Source: Bacteroidia bacterium
GTDB taxonomy: Bacteria > Bacteroidota > Bacteroidia > UBA8524
DNA: 6,871 bases
NCBI GenBank assembly: GCA_023277325.1
Contig: JALRIQ010000164.1
Location: 1 to 6,871 of the forward strand
Reading direction: 5' to 3'
A model generated the notes under the pieces. That model did not search any database. It was not told the DNA's origin and saw only the letters and a list, made by a program, of their open reading frames with translations. The position numbers and the translations under genes were made by a program. Shown one piece after another: positions 1 through 6,553 of the stretch (positions are counted from its first letter, which is position 1; every line of letters begins with the position of its first letter).

Positions 1-80
1 TTCTAGGTACAGAGCCTAGTGAAGAAGAGATACTAGGACTAGCACAACAAAGGTATTCTGAAAGCCTAGTGCAAATATGA
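1..80 (+). CDS. Possible C-terminal end of an unidentified protein (partial)
   Basis: Reading the plus strand in the frame beginning at base 3 gives 25 residues (beginning LGTEPSEEEILGLAQQ) before a TGA at 78-80. The other two plus frames stop within the first 20 bases. The peptide has a plausible mix of acidic and amphipathic residues, as in a C-terminal helix, but I do not recognise the family. A run of 25 open codons is common by chance, so this is weak. Three of its four leucines use CTA, which is rare in the other genes of the window; this could mean a different origin or simply that the frame is not coding. If real, the gene is convergent with the minus-strand operon ending at 318. Confidence 0.33.
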   Translation, partial: LGTEPSEEEILGLAQQRYSESLVQI

Positions 81-317
81 AACCCACCATACACATCAAT
101 ACTATCCAATTTCTAAATTTCATACTCGTGACTTTTTCACCTTATAGGACGAAAGCCTTGCCAAGACTTTATTCAAAGAGGCCTTCCTCTTTTAAGCCAT
201 TGACTATCAATAATTCAAGTATGGAAATAAACTTAATTGGCCAACTGTGCCAAAAGTCGAAACCCTATCAGATTGAAAGGTTGTATTCTTAGATTGATTG
301 GAATTGGTTTGATTGCC
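81..317. other. Convergent spacer without a credible gene
   Basis: This AT-rich stretch separates a possible plus-strand gene end (80) from the end of the minus-strand operon (318). The only open frame starting here (77-292) resembles no protein I know and lacks coding character. The stretch contains several short inverted repeats (152-170, 175-192, 237-253), which fits a shared 3' untranslated and terminator zone. No tRNA or other recognisable RNA structure is visible. Confidence 0.5.
175..193. terminator. Weak bidirectional terminator candidate
   Basis: AAAGAGG (175-181) and CCTCTTT (186-192) form a perfect 7-bp stem with a 4-base CCTT loop. The T-run on the plus side is short (190-193), and on the minus strand the 3' arm ends in TTT followed by GAATAAAG, so neither direction has a strong U-tract. 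Its position between two converging gene ends favours a terminator role. A second imperfect hairpin lies just left of it (152-170). Confidence 0.3.
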
Positions 318-1004
318 TTAAGCACTTTGTTCATCCGATTCAATCACTCCATCACGCAATCGTACAATGCGTTTTGCGCGTTGGGCAATATCTTCTTCGT
401 GGGTAACCAGAATGATGGTATTTCCTTGTTGATGGATAGCTTCAAAGAGCTCCATAATTTCAAAGGATGTTTTGGAGTCGAGGTTTCCTGTAGGCTCATC
501 CGCCAAAATAATGGATGGCTCATTAACCAAAGCACGCGCAACAGCAACACGTTGACGCTGACCGCCACTGAGTTCATTAGGACGGTGATTTTGGCGATTG
601 CTTAAATCTACCTGTTGCATCACCTTCTCAGCACGCGCCACTCTTTCTTCCTTTTTAAAACCAGCATAAACCAGAGGAAGTTGCACGTTTTCTAGGGCAG
701 TTTGACGAGGCAAAAGGTTAAAACTCTGAAAAACAAATCCGATTTCCTTATTCCGAATGGCGGCAAGCTCACTTTCTGTGCGCTCTGAAACAAATTTGCC
801 ATTCAACAGGTAAGATCCTGATGTGGGGGTATCCAAACAACCCAGGATATTCATGAGCGTTGACTTTCCAGATCCGGAAGGACCCATTAGCGCCACATAC
901 TCCCCTTTTTCTATGTTTAAGCTTACACCATTCAGGGCAGCCAACTCTTGCTGACCTATCTTATAAACCTTAGTAATACCCTTCAGTTCTATAAGAGGAG
1001 CCAT
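318..1004 (-). CDS. ABC transporter ATP-binding protein, MacB/LolD type
   Basis: This 228-residue stand-alone nucleotide-binding protein has all ABC motifs: Walker [10 protein letters not shown] (41-49), Q-loop Gln93, signature LSGGQ (145-149), Walker B with catalytic Glu (IILADE, 165-170) and H-loop His202. The phrases [19 protein letters not shown] and [10 protein letters not shown] are typical of the MacB/LolD/FtsE class, whose members drive FtsX-type permeases in lipoprotein release, envelope efflux or peptide export. ATP hydrolysis would occur at the cytoplasmic face of the inner membrane. It is the last gene of the minus-strand operon, its ATG lying 2 bases after the gatC stop, which suggests translational coupling. 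No FtsX-type permease is present in the window, so the exact substrate cannot be assigned. Class is secure; substrate unknown. Confidence 0.93.
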   Translation of the reverse strand: MAPLIELKGITKVYKIGQQELAALNGVSLNIEKGEYVALMGPSGSGKSTLMNILGCLDTPTSGSYLLNGKFVSERTESELAAIRNKEIGFVFQSFNLLPRQTALENVQLPLVYAGFKKEERVARAEKVMQQVDLSNRQNHRPNELSGGQRQRVAVARALVNEPSIILADEPTGNLDSKTSFEIMELFEAIHQQGNTIILVTHEEDIAQRAKRIVRLRDGVIESDEQSA

Positions 1005-1006
1005 TC

Positions 1007-1297
1007 TTACTTATTGATTACTTTAGGTACACGGAAATAATCAGAATCTTTTTTCGGCGCATTTTTAAGTGCTTGTTCATGGTCGATGTCTTGTTTTACC
1101 GCATCATCACGAAGAACATTATGTTCCTCCGACATGAATATAAGCGGTTCAACGCTTTCCGTATCCAGGGTATTCAATTGTTCACAGAATCCCAATACCT
1201 TCTCCAAATCTTCTCTGATTTTCACTTTCTCCTGGTCTACAAATTCTAATCTGGCCAAATGAGCCAAACGATCGATAGTTTCATCCGTGATGCGCAT
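1007..1297 (-). CDS. gatC: Asp-tRNA(Asn)/Glu-tRNA(Gln) amidotransferase subunit C
   Basis: The product is 96 residues, the usual GatC length. It opens with the family pattern [17 protein letters not shown] and has the mid-region [12 protein letters not shown] and the later motif LRDDAV, both typical of GatC. GatC is the small clamp of the GatCAB complex, which converts Glu-tRNA(Gln) and/or Asp-tRNA(Asn) to the amide forms in the cytoplasm; it stabilises the GatA amidase on GatB. gatA and gatB are not in the window, so the complex is encoded at dispersed loci. The start ATG lies inside the end of the upstream acyltransferase gene (17-base overlap, 1281-1297), so translation is probably coupled. 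No Shine-Dalgarno sequence is visible. Confidence 0.93.
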   Translation of the reverse strand: MRITDETIDRLAHLARLEFVDQEKVKIREDLEKVLGFCEQLNTLDTESVEPLIFMSEEHNVLRDDAVKQDIDHEQALKNAPKKDSDYFRVPKVINK

Positions 1298-2036
1298 ATT
1301 CTGCTAATTTTGATTCAATAATACGATAAACTTCCTGTTTCAGGCTTGCTGTATCCTCGAGCTTTAGACCGGCAGCAGGAATCGGGCGATGAACGTACAT
1401 GCGCATCTTTCCTGGTGTGCCATAAAAGCTTCCTTTATCCGGTAATCGCTTGTGGTTATCCGGAAGTGTTATTGGAACAATTTCTACCCCACTTTCAATA
1501 GCCAAACGAAATGGCCCATCCTTGAATTTACCGAGTTCAGGCGAGTTCGGAGGAATGGTACCCTCTGGAAACAAACAAATCGATACCCCATTTGCAAGAC
1601 GCTTTCCTGCTTTTAGAAAGGACTTATGAGATTGTATGGCGCTCTTGCGGTTTACCGCGATATCAATGGTTCTGAAGAATATGCCGAACAAGGGTAGTTT
1701 AGCGAGTTCCGCCTTAGCCATAAAGATGAAATAGCCTGGTAACAAAACTGTAACCGAAGGAATATCGAGGTAGGAAGAGTGATTGGGTACAAAAACATAG
1801 GTTTTACCTTTTTCCAAAGGCACCTCAAATTCAGGTTTCAGCCTGATTCCCGACATAAACAAGATATATGCCCCCCACCATTTGCGCAGTGCGTGGGCAG
1901 CTGGGTACCAGGCAGGACGGGAAAGTGTGAGGTACAGAAATGGCAAAATGAGAAAAAACACCGACAGAAAGTGGATGGCTAACCACACTGACCAGATATA
2001 CTGCCAAAAGGGAACTTTAGGCGCTTTTCTCTTCAT
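1281..2036 (-). CDS. Lysophospholipid acyltransferase (PlsC / AGPAT family)
   Basis: The protein is probably 1-acyl-sn-glycerol-3-phosphate acyltransferase, which transfers an acyl chain to lysophosphatidic acid to make phosphatidic acid at the inner membrane. Counting from the ATG at 2036 it has 251 residues, normal for PlsC. A hydrophobic N-terminal segment (about 12-38) should anchor it in the membrane. The catalytic H(X4)D motif is NHSSYLD (His86, Asp91), followed by VNR (128-130) and the substrate-binding FPEGT (156-160) and VPIT (187-190) blocks. A GTG three codons upstream (2045) could also serve; the ATG is preferred by codon type. It overlaps the end of the upstream SRPBCC gene by 20 bases and gatC by 17. 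Related acyltransferases act on ornithine lipids or other lysolipids, so the exact acceptor is inferred. Confidence 0.9.
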   Translation of the reverse strand: MKRKAPKVPFWQYIWSVWLAIHFLSVFFLILPFLYLTLSRPAWYPAAHALRKWWGAYILFMSGIRLKPEFEVPLEKGKTYVFVPNHSSYLDIPSVTVLLPGYFIFMAKAELAKLPLFGIFFRTIDIAVNRKSAIQSHKSFLKAGKRLANGVSICLFPEGTIPPNSPELGKFKDGPFRLAIESGVEIVPITLPDNHKRLPDKGSFYGTPGKMRMYVHRPIPAAGLKLEDTASLKQEVYRIIESKLAEYAHHG

Positions 2037-2430
2037 GAAGCACACGATTCAGGTTTTCTACCTGCAGGTTGATAAAATTGGTGAGCGGACTAGCGGCAAT
2101 CATTTTAAGGATTGGATTTAGGTCGGCATTCATTACCGCCTGAACTTCGCACCCACCATGATGCGGCATAATTTTCCATAATACCTCAAAAGGAAAAGGA
2201 ATTCGTCCGTTTGGTTCTAAAGCTACCAGATGATTTTCTTTACGTTCCTTGATTTTAAGATGGACTGAACCTGTGCCTTTTATCACGTACTGGCAGGTGT
2301 CGCCATCTACTTGCCAGTCGCTCACCTGATCCGGCATGATTTGTTCATGATTCGCTAATACGGTTAAAAAAGCATAGACCGTCTTTGCTGGAAGATGGGT
2401 ATTGATAATCTGGCTTTCGAGCTTAGTCAT
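2017..2430 (-). CDS. SRPBCC-fold (START-like) protein
   Basis: This 137-residue protein has the layout of the polyketide-cyclase/SRPBCC superfamily: an opening strand with LPAKTVYAFL, then NHEQIMPDQVSDWQVDGDTC, central strands, and a C-terminal amphipathic helix after LNPILKMIAASPLTNF. Similar small proteins are widespread in Bacteroidota; I recall them as conserved but not biochemically defined. The fold makes a deep hydrophobic pocket that binds lipids or other apolar ligands. No signal peptide is seen, so it should be cytoplasmic. The gene overlaps the DUF4199-like gene by 8 bases and the acyltransferase by 20. Its place beside an acyltransferase makes a lipid ligand attractive, but that is inference. 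Confidence 0.8.
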   Translation of the reverse strand: MTKLESQIINTHLPAKTVYAFLTVLANHEQIMPDQVSDWQVDGDTCQYVIKGTGSVHLKIKERKENHLVALEPNGRIPFPFEVLWKIMPHHGGCEVQAVMNADLNPILKMIAASPLTNFINLQVENLNRVLHEEKSA

Positions 2431-3031
2431 TTCTTTTTATGAATACAGTGACAATTACAGAGAACAAGATACCAATAATTGGAGCAAAGCCAACCCATTT
2501 GATTACTGTTCCTGAAATTGAAAAGTTCTGGTAAACGATAATTTCTAGAACCTCATCTACTTTCGCCAAAGAATCTTGCGCAGCCTGCTCAAATTCCGCA
2601 TAGCGTTCTGGAAGCAATACTCCGCTATCTTTTCCAATCATGAGGTGATTGTAATATTCTGCCTTGGTATTTGCTGTACTATCAAAGCCACGAACTATCG
2701 CTGGAGTGAGCACTTCATCCACATAATACGCTTTCGCATCGGGGTTGATATAGTTAAAATATAAGCCTGAAACGAGTCCAAACATTAAACCATGACTCAC
2801 TGCTGAAAGCACGCCAGTAATGATATACCGCATGGCAGAAACCTTCTCAACACTCTTCCGCTTAAGCTCGGCAAGGGTAAAATAGATGGCTGCACCCGCA
2901 CAAAGAAAGTGGAGTACAAAAAACAGGGCCTTTAATTGATCGGTGCTTTCTTCATTATTCGAATAGAGGTACAAGAAGAAGATGGTACTTGGCAACACAA
3001 AAATGCCTGCCCATTTGAAAAGGATTTTCAT
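2423..3031 (-). CDS. DUF4199-like integral membrane protein
   Basis: From the ATG at 3031 the product has 202 residues. Hydrophobic segments lie at about 6-23, 35-53, 67-92 and 172-198, leaving a polar stretch of roughly 75 residues (about 95-170) between the third and fourth. The sequence YFNYINPDAKAYYVDEV just after the third segment and the closing membrane segment resemble DUF4199 proteins, a Bacteroidota family without known function; this match is from memory. A TTG at 3061 in the same frame would add ten residues (MAKVFLFFCT), but these would be encoded within the preceding gene's terminator, so the ATG is chosen. First gene of the minus-strand operon; its last 8 bases overlap the SRPBCC gene. 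Function unknown. Confidence 0.7.
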   Translation of the reverse strand: MKILFKWAGIFVLPSTIFFLYLYSNNEESTDQLKALFFVLHFLCAGAAIYFTLAELKRKSVEKVSAMRYIITGVLSAVSHGLMFGLVSGLYFNYINPDAKAYYVDEVLTPAIVRGFDSTANTKAEYYNHLMIGKDSGVLLPERYAEFEQAAQDSLAKVDEVLEIIVYQNFSISGTVIKWVGFAPIIGILFSVIVTVFIKRND

Positions 3032-3075
3032 GGTGCAAAAAAACAAAAAAACCTTCGCCAAACCGGCAAAGGTTT
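3032..3075 (-). promoter_or_regulatory. Possible promoter of the minus-strand operon, inside the upstream terminator
   Basis: On the minus strand TTTTTTTG (3043-3036) matches the Bacteroidota -7 box TAnnTTTG in seven of eight positions. It is followed by CACC and then the ATG of the DUF4199-like gene at 3031. Possible -33 TTTG elements lie in the terminator hairpin at 3062-3059 (15-base spacing) and 3070-3067 (23-base spacing). A second near match, AACCTTTG, sits at 3074-3067. No better promoter is seen between the PUR gene and the operon. Low confidence, because T-runs match this box easily. Confidence 0.25.
3037..3075 (-). terminator. Intrinsic terminator of the PUR-protein gene
   Basis: Bases 3049-3075 form a hairpin with ten base pairs and one mismatch (AAACCTT/AAGGTTT, then GCC/GGC) around a five-base loop. 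On the minus strand it is followed by a T-rich tract (TTTTTTGTTTTTTTG within 3050-3036). It starts 26 bases after the stop codon at 3101. The tract runs up to five bases before the start codon of the next gene, so terminator and start region are fused. Confidence 0.85.
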
Positions 3076-3100
3076 CAAGTATCTTTTAAGAAGTTTTGAA

Positions 3101-3418
3101 TTATTCGCTTTCCTGAGAATAATCGTCGTGTTCATGGCTTCTGCTAAATTCTTCGAAATCATATTCCGGCATCAATTCCGTTTTAACATGCGCCACTGTC
3201 TCATTCAAGGCATCCATAAACTTGTTAAAGTCTTCTTTATACAAGAATATTTTATGCTTCACAAACATACCTGAATCTTGCTTCTTCTTGCTTTCAGTGA
3301 TCGTAATGTAAAAATCGTTGGCTCTGGTTGATTTTACATCAAAGAAATAAGTACGCTTTCCAGCACGAATCTTTTTTGAAAAGATTTCTTCCCTGTCGTT
3401 GTTTTTATAGTCCTCCAT
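3101..3418 (-). CDS. PUR-family DNA/RNA-binding protein (DUF3276)
   Basis: The 105-residue product carries the conserved PUR/DUF3276 pattern: KKIRAGKRTYFFDVKSTR (about 15-32), NDFYITITESKKK (34-46), and a helix at about 61-80 (KEDFNKFMDALNETVAHVK). The C-terminus is acidic and low in complexity (DFEEFSRSHEHDDYSQESE). The family is small, nucleic-acid binding and widespread in Bacteroidota, with a Borrelia relative shown to bind DNA and RNA; the role in this phylum is not established. One PUR repeat is present, so function as a homodimer is likely from family knowledge. It appears to be a single-gene unit: promoter candidate upstream (3438-3469), strong terminator downstream (3037-3075). Confidence 0.88.
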   Translation of the reverse strand: MEDYKNNDREEIFSKKIRAGKRTYFFDVKSTRANDFYITITESKKKQDSGMFVKHKIFLYKEDFNKFMDALNETVAHVKTELMPEYDFEEFSRSHEHDDYSQESE

Positions 3419-3437
3419 TATTCACGTAATTCCTGCG

Positions 3438-3469
3438 GAAAACTAGATTATTTTCCTGAATCCAACAAA
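3438..3469 (-). promoter_or_regulatory. Candidate promoter of the PUR-protein gene
   Basis: On the minus strand TTTG (3469-3466) followed by TTG (3465-3463) lies 20 or 17 bases upstream of TAGTTTTC (3445-3438), a seven-of-eight match to the Bacteroidota -7 box TAnnTTTG. Transcription would begin near 3432, giving a leader of about 14 bases before the ATG at 3418. No clear terminator for the upstream exporter gene is visible in 3419-3504, so read-through from that gene is possible as well. Confidence 0.45.
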
Positions 3470-3504
3470 TAGCTGGGGTTTATTCACTGAAATCCGAAAA
3501 GAAT

Positions 3505-5295
3505 TTAATCTGCCGGTATTTCTGCCTGCTCTTCCTGCAAGCTTTGTTTTTCATGCAATGAAGCATAAACACCAGCATTAGTCATGAGTTCCTGATGGGT
3601 TCCCTGCTCGATGATTTTCCCTTCATCCAACACCAATATTTGGTCTGCCTGCATCACAGAAGATACCCGGTGGGAAATAATAAGCACAGAGCGGTTTTCG
3701 AAGAATTTACCAAAATTCCGCAAGATTTCCGCTTCGGTTTTGGTATCCACCGCAGATAAACAATCGTCAAGAATCAGCAATTCCGGGTCTTTCACTAAAG
3801 CTCTCGCAATGGCCACACGTTGTTTTTGACCGCCAGAAAGGCTTATCCCTCTTTCTCCCAACATGGTTTCGAAGCCTTTCGGGAAATCCATGATATTGTC
3901 GTAAACGGCTGCTGCTTTTGCTGCACGTTCAATCTTAGCCCTATCCTGCTCTTCTGAGTTCAGTCCGAAACCAATATTCTCCTCAATTGAGTCGCTGAAC
4001 AAAAACACATCCTGTGGCACATAACCAATATGATTGCGGTAATCATCGAGGTTTATGCCGTTAATTTCCTCACCATCGATGCGAATGCTTCCCTGCGTTG
4101 GATCTTGTAATCGAAGGAATAAGGCTGCTAAAGTCGACTTACCAGAACCTGTAGATCCAATTACCCCAATGGTTTGTCCCTTCTTTAGGGTAAATGAAAT
4201 ATCCTGCAATGCAGGTGCGCGCTCTCCATATTTGAAAGAGACATTATCAAACACAATAGCTTCCTTGAATTGGAAGTCCTCGTCGTTCGGATTCACAATC
4301 TCTGGCTCTTCACTTAGGAACTCATTTATCCTGGCCTGAGATGCTGCTGCACGCTGAACTATGGAGGTTACCCAGCCTAAAGAAGCAACAGGCCAGGTGA
4401 GCATATTCACATAAATTACAAACTCAGCAATGTTTCCAAAACGGAGATTGCCCGCTATTACTTCCTTCCCTCCTATATAGATGACCAAAAGGTTACTCAA
4501 TCCAATAAGAAGCATCATTAAAGGAAAGAAGAGCGCATCGAATTTGGCAAGTGACAAAGCCCTTTGCCGGTATTCCTCATTCTCCTTTTCAAATTCAATA
4601 AAGGAATCACGACCCACGCCAAATGCCTTGAGCACACGCATTCCTGAAAATGCCTCTTGGACAAAAGTGGTCAGGTCAGAGAGTTTTTGCTGAATACGGT
4701 CGCTGCGTTTATAGATGATATTGTTAACCAAATAAATGGATACGGAGAGTATTGGCAAGGGAAGTAGCACCCAAAAGGTAAGCGTTGGACTTACCTCTAA
4801 CATCTTATAGATAACGAATACAAAGGTGGCCACAAGCGTAAGCGAATACATCACTGCCGGACCGATATACATACGCACCCGACCGACATCTTCACTGATG
4901 CGGTTCATAAGGTCGCCTGTATTGTTACGGCGATAGAAGGCCATGCTTAAACGCTGGTATTGGGCAAAAACCGCATTTTTTAAATCGTATTCGATATGCC
5001 GCGACATCACGATGATGGTTTGCCGCATGAGGAAAAGAAAAATTCCTTTCATGATGGCGGCACCCAGGATCAGTAAGCCTATTATGAAGGTCTCATGAAG
5101 CAATTCCTGGCGAATTACATCATTAAAATGACCTTGATTGGCTTCAATTTTATCGGCAACCACATTGATTGCATCTTTCACGTAACGAGGCTGTAAAACA
5201 CTGAAATACGTAGAAACGACAACGAAAAGAATTCCGAGGGAAAGACGGTATCTGTACTTCCAGAAGTACTTATTTAATGCTGCGAGTGATTTCAA
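3505..5295 (-). CDS. ABC exporter half-transporter (fused membrane and ATPase domains)
   Basis: This 596-residue type I exporter subunit has an N-terminal six-helix membrane domain (about 15-320; segments near 18-34, 68-90, 143-163, 172-191, 255-275 and 288-312) and a C-terminal ATPase domain. ATPase motifs are Walker A GSTGSGKST (380-388), Q-loop Gln428, signature LSGGQ (486-490), Walker B LLILDD (506-511), D-loop SAVD (514-517) and H-loop His542. The residue after Walker B is Asp511 where an active site normally has Glu; ILDDCLSAVDT is typical of the YheI/MdlA/TM287-type half of heterodimeric multidrug exporters. No partner subunit is encoded nearby. The start is a TTG at 5295: the frame has no ATG upstream, and the resulting N-terminus (MKSLAALNKYFWKYRYRL) fits the family. 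Likely exports lipids or hydrophobic drugs from the inner membrane; substrate unknown. Divergent from the dehydrogenase gene. Confidence 0.94.
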   Translation of the reverse strand: MKSLAALNKYFWKYRYRLSLGILFVVVSTYFSVLQPRYVKDAINVVADKIEANQGHFNDVIRQELLHETFIIGLLILGAAIMKGIFLFLMRQTIIVMSRHIEYDLKNAVFAQYQRLSMAFYRRNNTGDLMNRISEDVGRVRMYIGPAVMYSLTLVATFVFVIYKMLEVSPTLTFWVLLPLPILSVSIYLVNNIIYKRSDRIQQKLSDLTTFVQEAFSGMRVLKAFGVGRDSFIEFEKENEEYRQRALSLAKFDALFFPLMMLLIGLSNLLVIYIGGKEVIAGNLRFGNIAEFVIYVNMLTWPVASLGWVTSIVQRAAASQARINEFLSEEPEIVNPNDEDFQFKEAIVFDNVSFKYGERAPALQDISFTLKKGQTIGVIGSTGSGKSTLAALFLRLQDPTQGSIRIDGEEINGINLDDYRNHIGYVPQDVFLFSDSIEENIGFGLNSEEQDRAKIERAAKAAAVYDNIMDFPKGFETMLGERGISLSGGQKQRVAIARALVKDPELLILDDCLSAVDTKTEAEILRNFGKFFENRSVLIISHRVSSVMQADQILVLDEGKIIEQGTHQELMTNAGVYASLHEKQSLQEEQAEIPAD

Positions 5296-5312
5296 GTGTG
5301 TGTAAAAATCAA

Positions 5313-5341
5313 TTGACTTTTCATTTTCTTGGCTACTTTTG
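5313..5341 (+). promoter_or_regulatory. Promoter of the amino acid dehydrogenase gene
   Basis: TTG (5313-5315), an 18-base spacer and TACTTTTG (5334-5341) match both halves of the Bacteroidota promoter consensus (TTG / TAnnTTTG). Transcription should start around 5346-5348, leaving a leader of about 26 bases before the ATG at 5373. No Shine-Dalgarno sequence follows, as usual in this phylum. The site overlaps the candidate promoter of the divergent exporter gene. Confidence 0.7.
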
Positions 5342-5353
5342 TGCCACTTTTTG

Positions 5354-5387
5354 CAAACATACTGATACTCTTATGATGGAAGTTAAA
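5354..5387 (-). promoter_or_regulatory. Candidate promoter of the ABC exporter gene
   Basis: On the minus strand TATGTTTG (5361-5354) is a perfect match to the -7 box TAnnTTTG. The -33 region is weaker: TTTA (5387-5384) lies 22 bases upstream, with no exact TTG at normal spacing. Transcription would start near 5348 and run leftward, giving a leader of about 50 bases to the TTG start at 5295. The upstream half of this promoter lies inside the first codons of the dehydrogenase gene. Confidence 0.45.
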
Positions 5388-6470
5388 GAAATCTCCTCTA
5401 CTTCGTTCGAATTGTTTAACCAGATTGCCCTCCACGATCACGAGCAAATTGTGATGTGCCAGGACAATGCAACCGGACTGAAAGCCATTATCGCGATCCA
5501 TAATACCGTTCTTGGACCGGGATTAGGTGGTACGAGGATTTGGAACTATAAAAACGAAGCTGACGCAATCAACGACGTTCTTCGTTTAAGTCGCGGTATG
5601 ACCTACAAAGCTTCTATTTCAGGCTTGAACCTTGGAGGGGCAAAAGCGGTAATTATTGGAGATGCAAATCAGATTAAATCTGAAGCGTTCTTCCGTAAAT
5701 TCGGCCGTTTTGTAGAGAATTTGAATGGTAAATACATCACTGCAGAAGATGTAAATACCACCACAAAAGACATGGAATATGTAGCCATGGAAACCGACCA
5801 CGTAGTTGGACTTCCTGAGTCGATGGGTGGAGGTGGTGATCCATCTCCAGTTACTGCTTACGGAACTTATATGGGAATGAAAGCATCGGCCAATATGGCT
5901 TGGGGAAGTGACAGCCTTTCCGGCAAAAGTGTCGCAGTACAAGGAATTGGTAAAGTTGGATTCCATCTTTTGGAACACCTTCACAAAGAAGGCGCAAAAC
6001 TTTATGTTTCTGATATCAATGAAAAAGCCTTGAAAGCGGCAGCTGATCAATTTGGAGCAGTTGTAGTTGGTGGCGATGATATTTTCGATCTGGATGTTGA
6101 CGTATTCTCTCCTTGCGCATTGGGTGCTGTTTTGGATACCAATGTTATCAGCCGTTTGAAATGCCGTGTGATTGCAGGAGCTGCAAACAACCAGTTGGCA
6201 GCTGAAAAAGAACATGGACCGATGTTGATGGATAAGGGCATTTATTATGCTCCTGACTTCCTTATCAACGCAGGTGGATTGATCAACGTATATAGCGAAC
6301 ATCAAGGATACAACCGTGAGAGAGCTTACGGAGCTACCGAAAAAATCTACGATACAACCATCGAAATTTATAAGAAAGCAATCGCTGAAAATATCCCTAC
6401 TCAACAAGCTGCTACGGCAATGGCCGAGCAACGTGTTATGGATATGATGCGTGTTCGCTCTACTTACTAA
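5373..6470 (+). CDS. Leucine/valine-type amino acid dehydrogenase (Glu/Leu/Phe/Val family)
   Basis: The enzyme should carry out NAD-dependent oxidative deamination of branched-chain amino acids to 2-oxo acids, or the reverse amination, in the cytoplasm. From the first of two adjacent ATGs (5373, 5376) it has 365 residues, the usual leucine dehydrogenase length. The substrate domain has GPGLGGTRIW (48-57), the lysine pair Lys79 (MTYK) and Lys91 (NLGGAK) with the family's 12-residue spacing, and Asp126 (TAEDV). PSPVTAYG (157-164) leads into the Rossmann domain with GIGKVG (191-196) and the acidic Asp214 (VSDIN) expected for NAD. CALGAV, AGAANNQL and APDFLINAGGLINV follow, all close to leucine dehydrogenase. 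The frame stays open upstream to 5277, but that extension covers the promoter and the exporter's start, so it is rejected. Leucine versus valine preference cannot be read off. Confidence 0.93.
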   Translation: MMEVKEISSTSFELFNQIALHDHEQIVMCQDNATGLKAIIAIHNTVLGPGLGGTRIWNYKNEADAINDVLRLSRGMTYKASISGLNLGGAKAVIIGDANQIKSEAFFRKFGRFVENLNGKYITAEDVNTTTKDMEYVAMETDHVVGLPESMGGGGDPSPVTAYGTYMGMKASANMAWGSDSLSGKSVAVQGIGKVGFHLLEHLHKEGAKLYVSDINEKALKAAADQFGAVVVGGDDIFDLDVDVFSPCALGAVLDTNVISRLKCRVIAGAANNQLAAEKEHGPMLMDKGIYYAPDFLINAGGLINVYSEHQGYNRERAYGATEKIYDTTIEIYKKAIAENIPTQQAATAMAEQRVMDMMRVRSTY

Positions 6471-6487
6471 GTTTGAGAAATATTCAG

Positions 6488-6518
6488 AGAAAGCATCCTT
6501 CGGGATGCTTTTTTTTTT
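6488..6518 (+). terminator. Intrinsic terminator of the dehydrogenase gene
   Basis: AAGCATCC (6491-6498) and GGATGCTT (6503-6510) form a perfect 8-bp stem closed by C-UUCG-G, an exceptionally stable tetraloop. The stem's end merges into a run of ten T (6509-6518). It lies about 20 bases after the dehydrogenase stop and isolates that gene from kdsB. Confidence 0.93.
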
Positions 6519-6553
6519 GCCCCTTTTCCAATAAGCGAGGTGAATTCACGTTC

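Noticed and set aside
77..292. A 71-codon plus-strand open frame in the left spacer, with an ATG overlapping the TGA at 78-80
   Set aside because: No family resemblance, biased low-complexity composition and no promoter; the ATGA overlap is likely chance.
237..605. A 122-codon plus-strand open frame across the end of the ABC ATPase gene
   Set aside because: It is antisense to a conserved ATPase domain and has no recognisable product.
2936..3274. A 112-codon plus-strand open frame spanning the PUR gene, its terminator and the DUF4199-like start
   Set aside because: It is antisense to two supported genes and passes through a terminator hairpin.
5277..5372. A 32-residue N-terminal extension of the dehydrogenase from an ATG at 5277
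   Set aside because: It would be translated from DNA that includes the dehydrogenase promoter and the exporter's first codons; family members start near the MMEVKE position.
5619..6431. A 270-codon open frame antisense to the dehydrogenase gene
   Set aside because: The dehydrogenase on the plus strand is unambiguous and full of family motifs; the antisense product is rich in Cys, Ser and Phe and matches nothing, as expected from a reverse-complement shadow.
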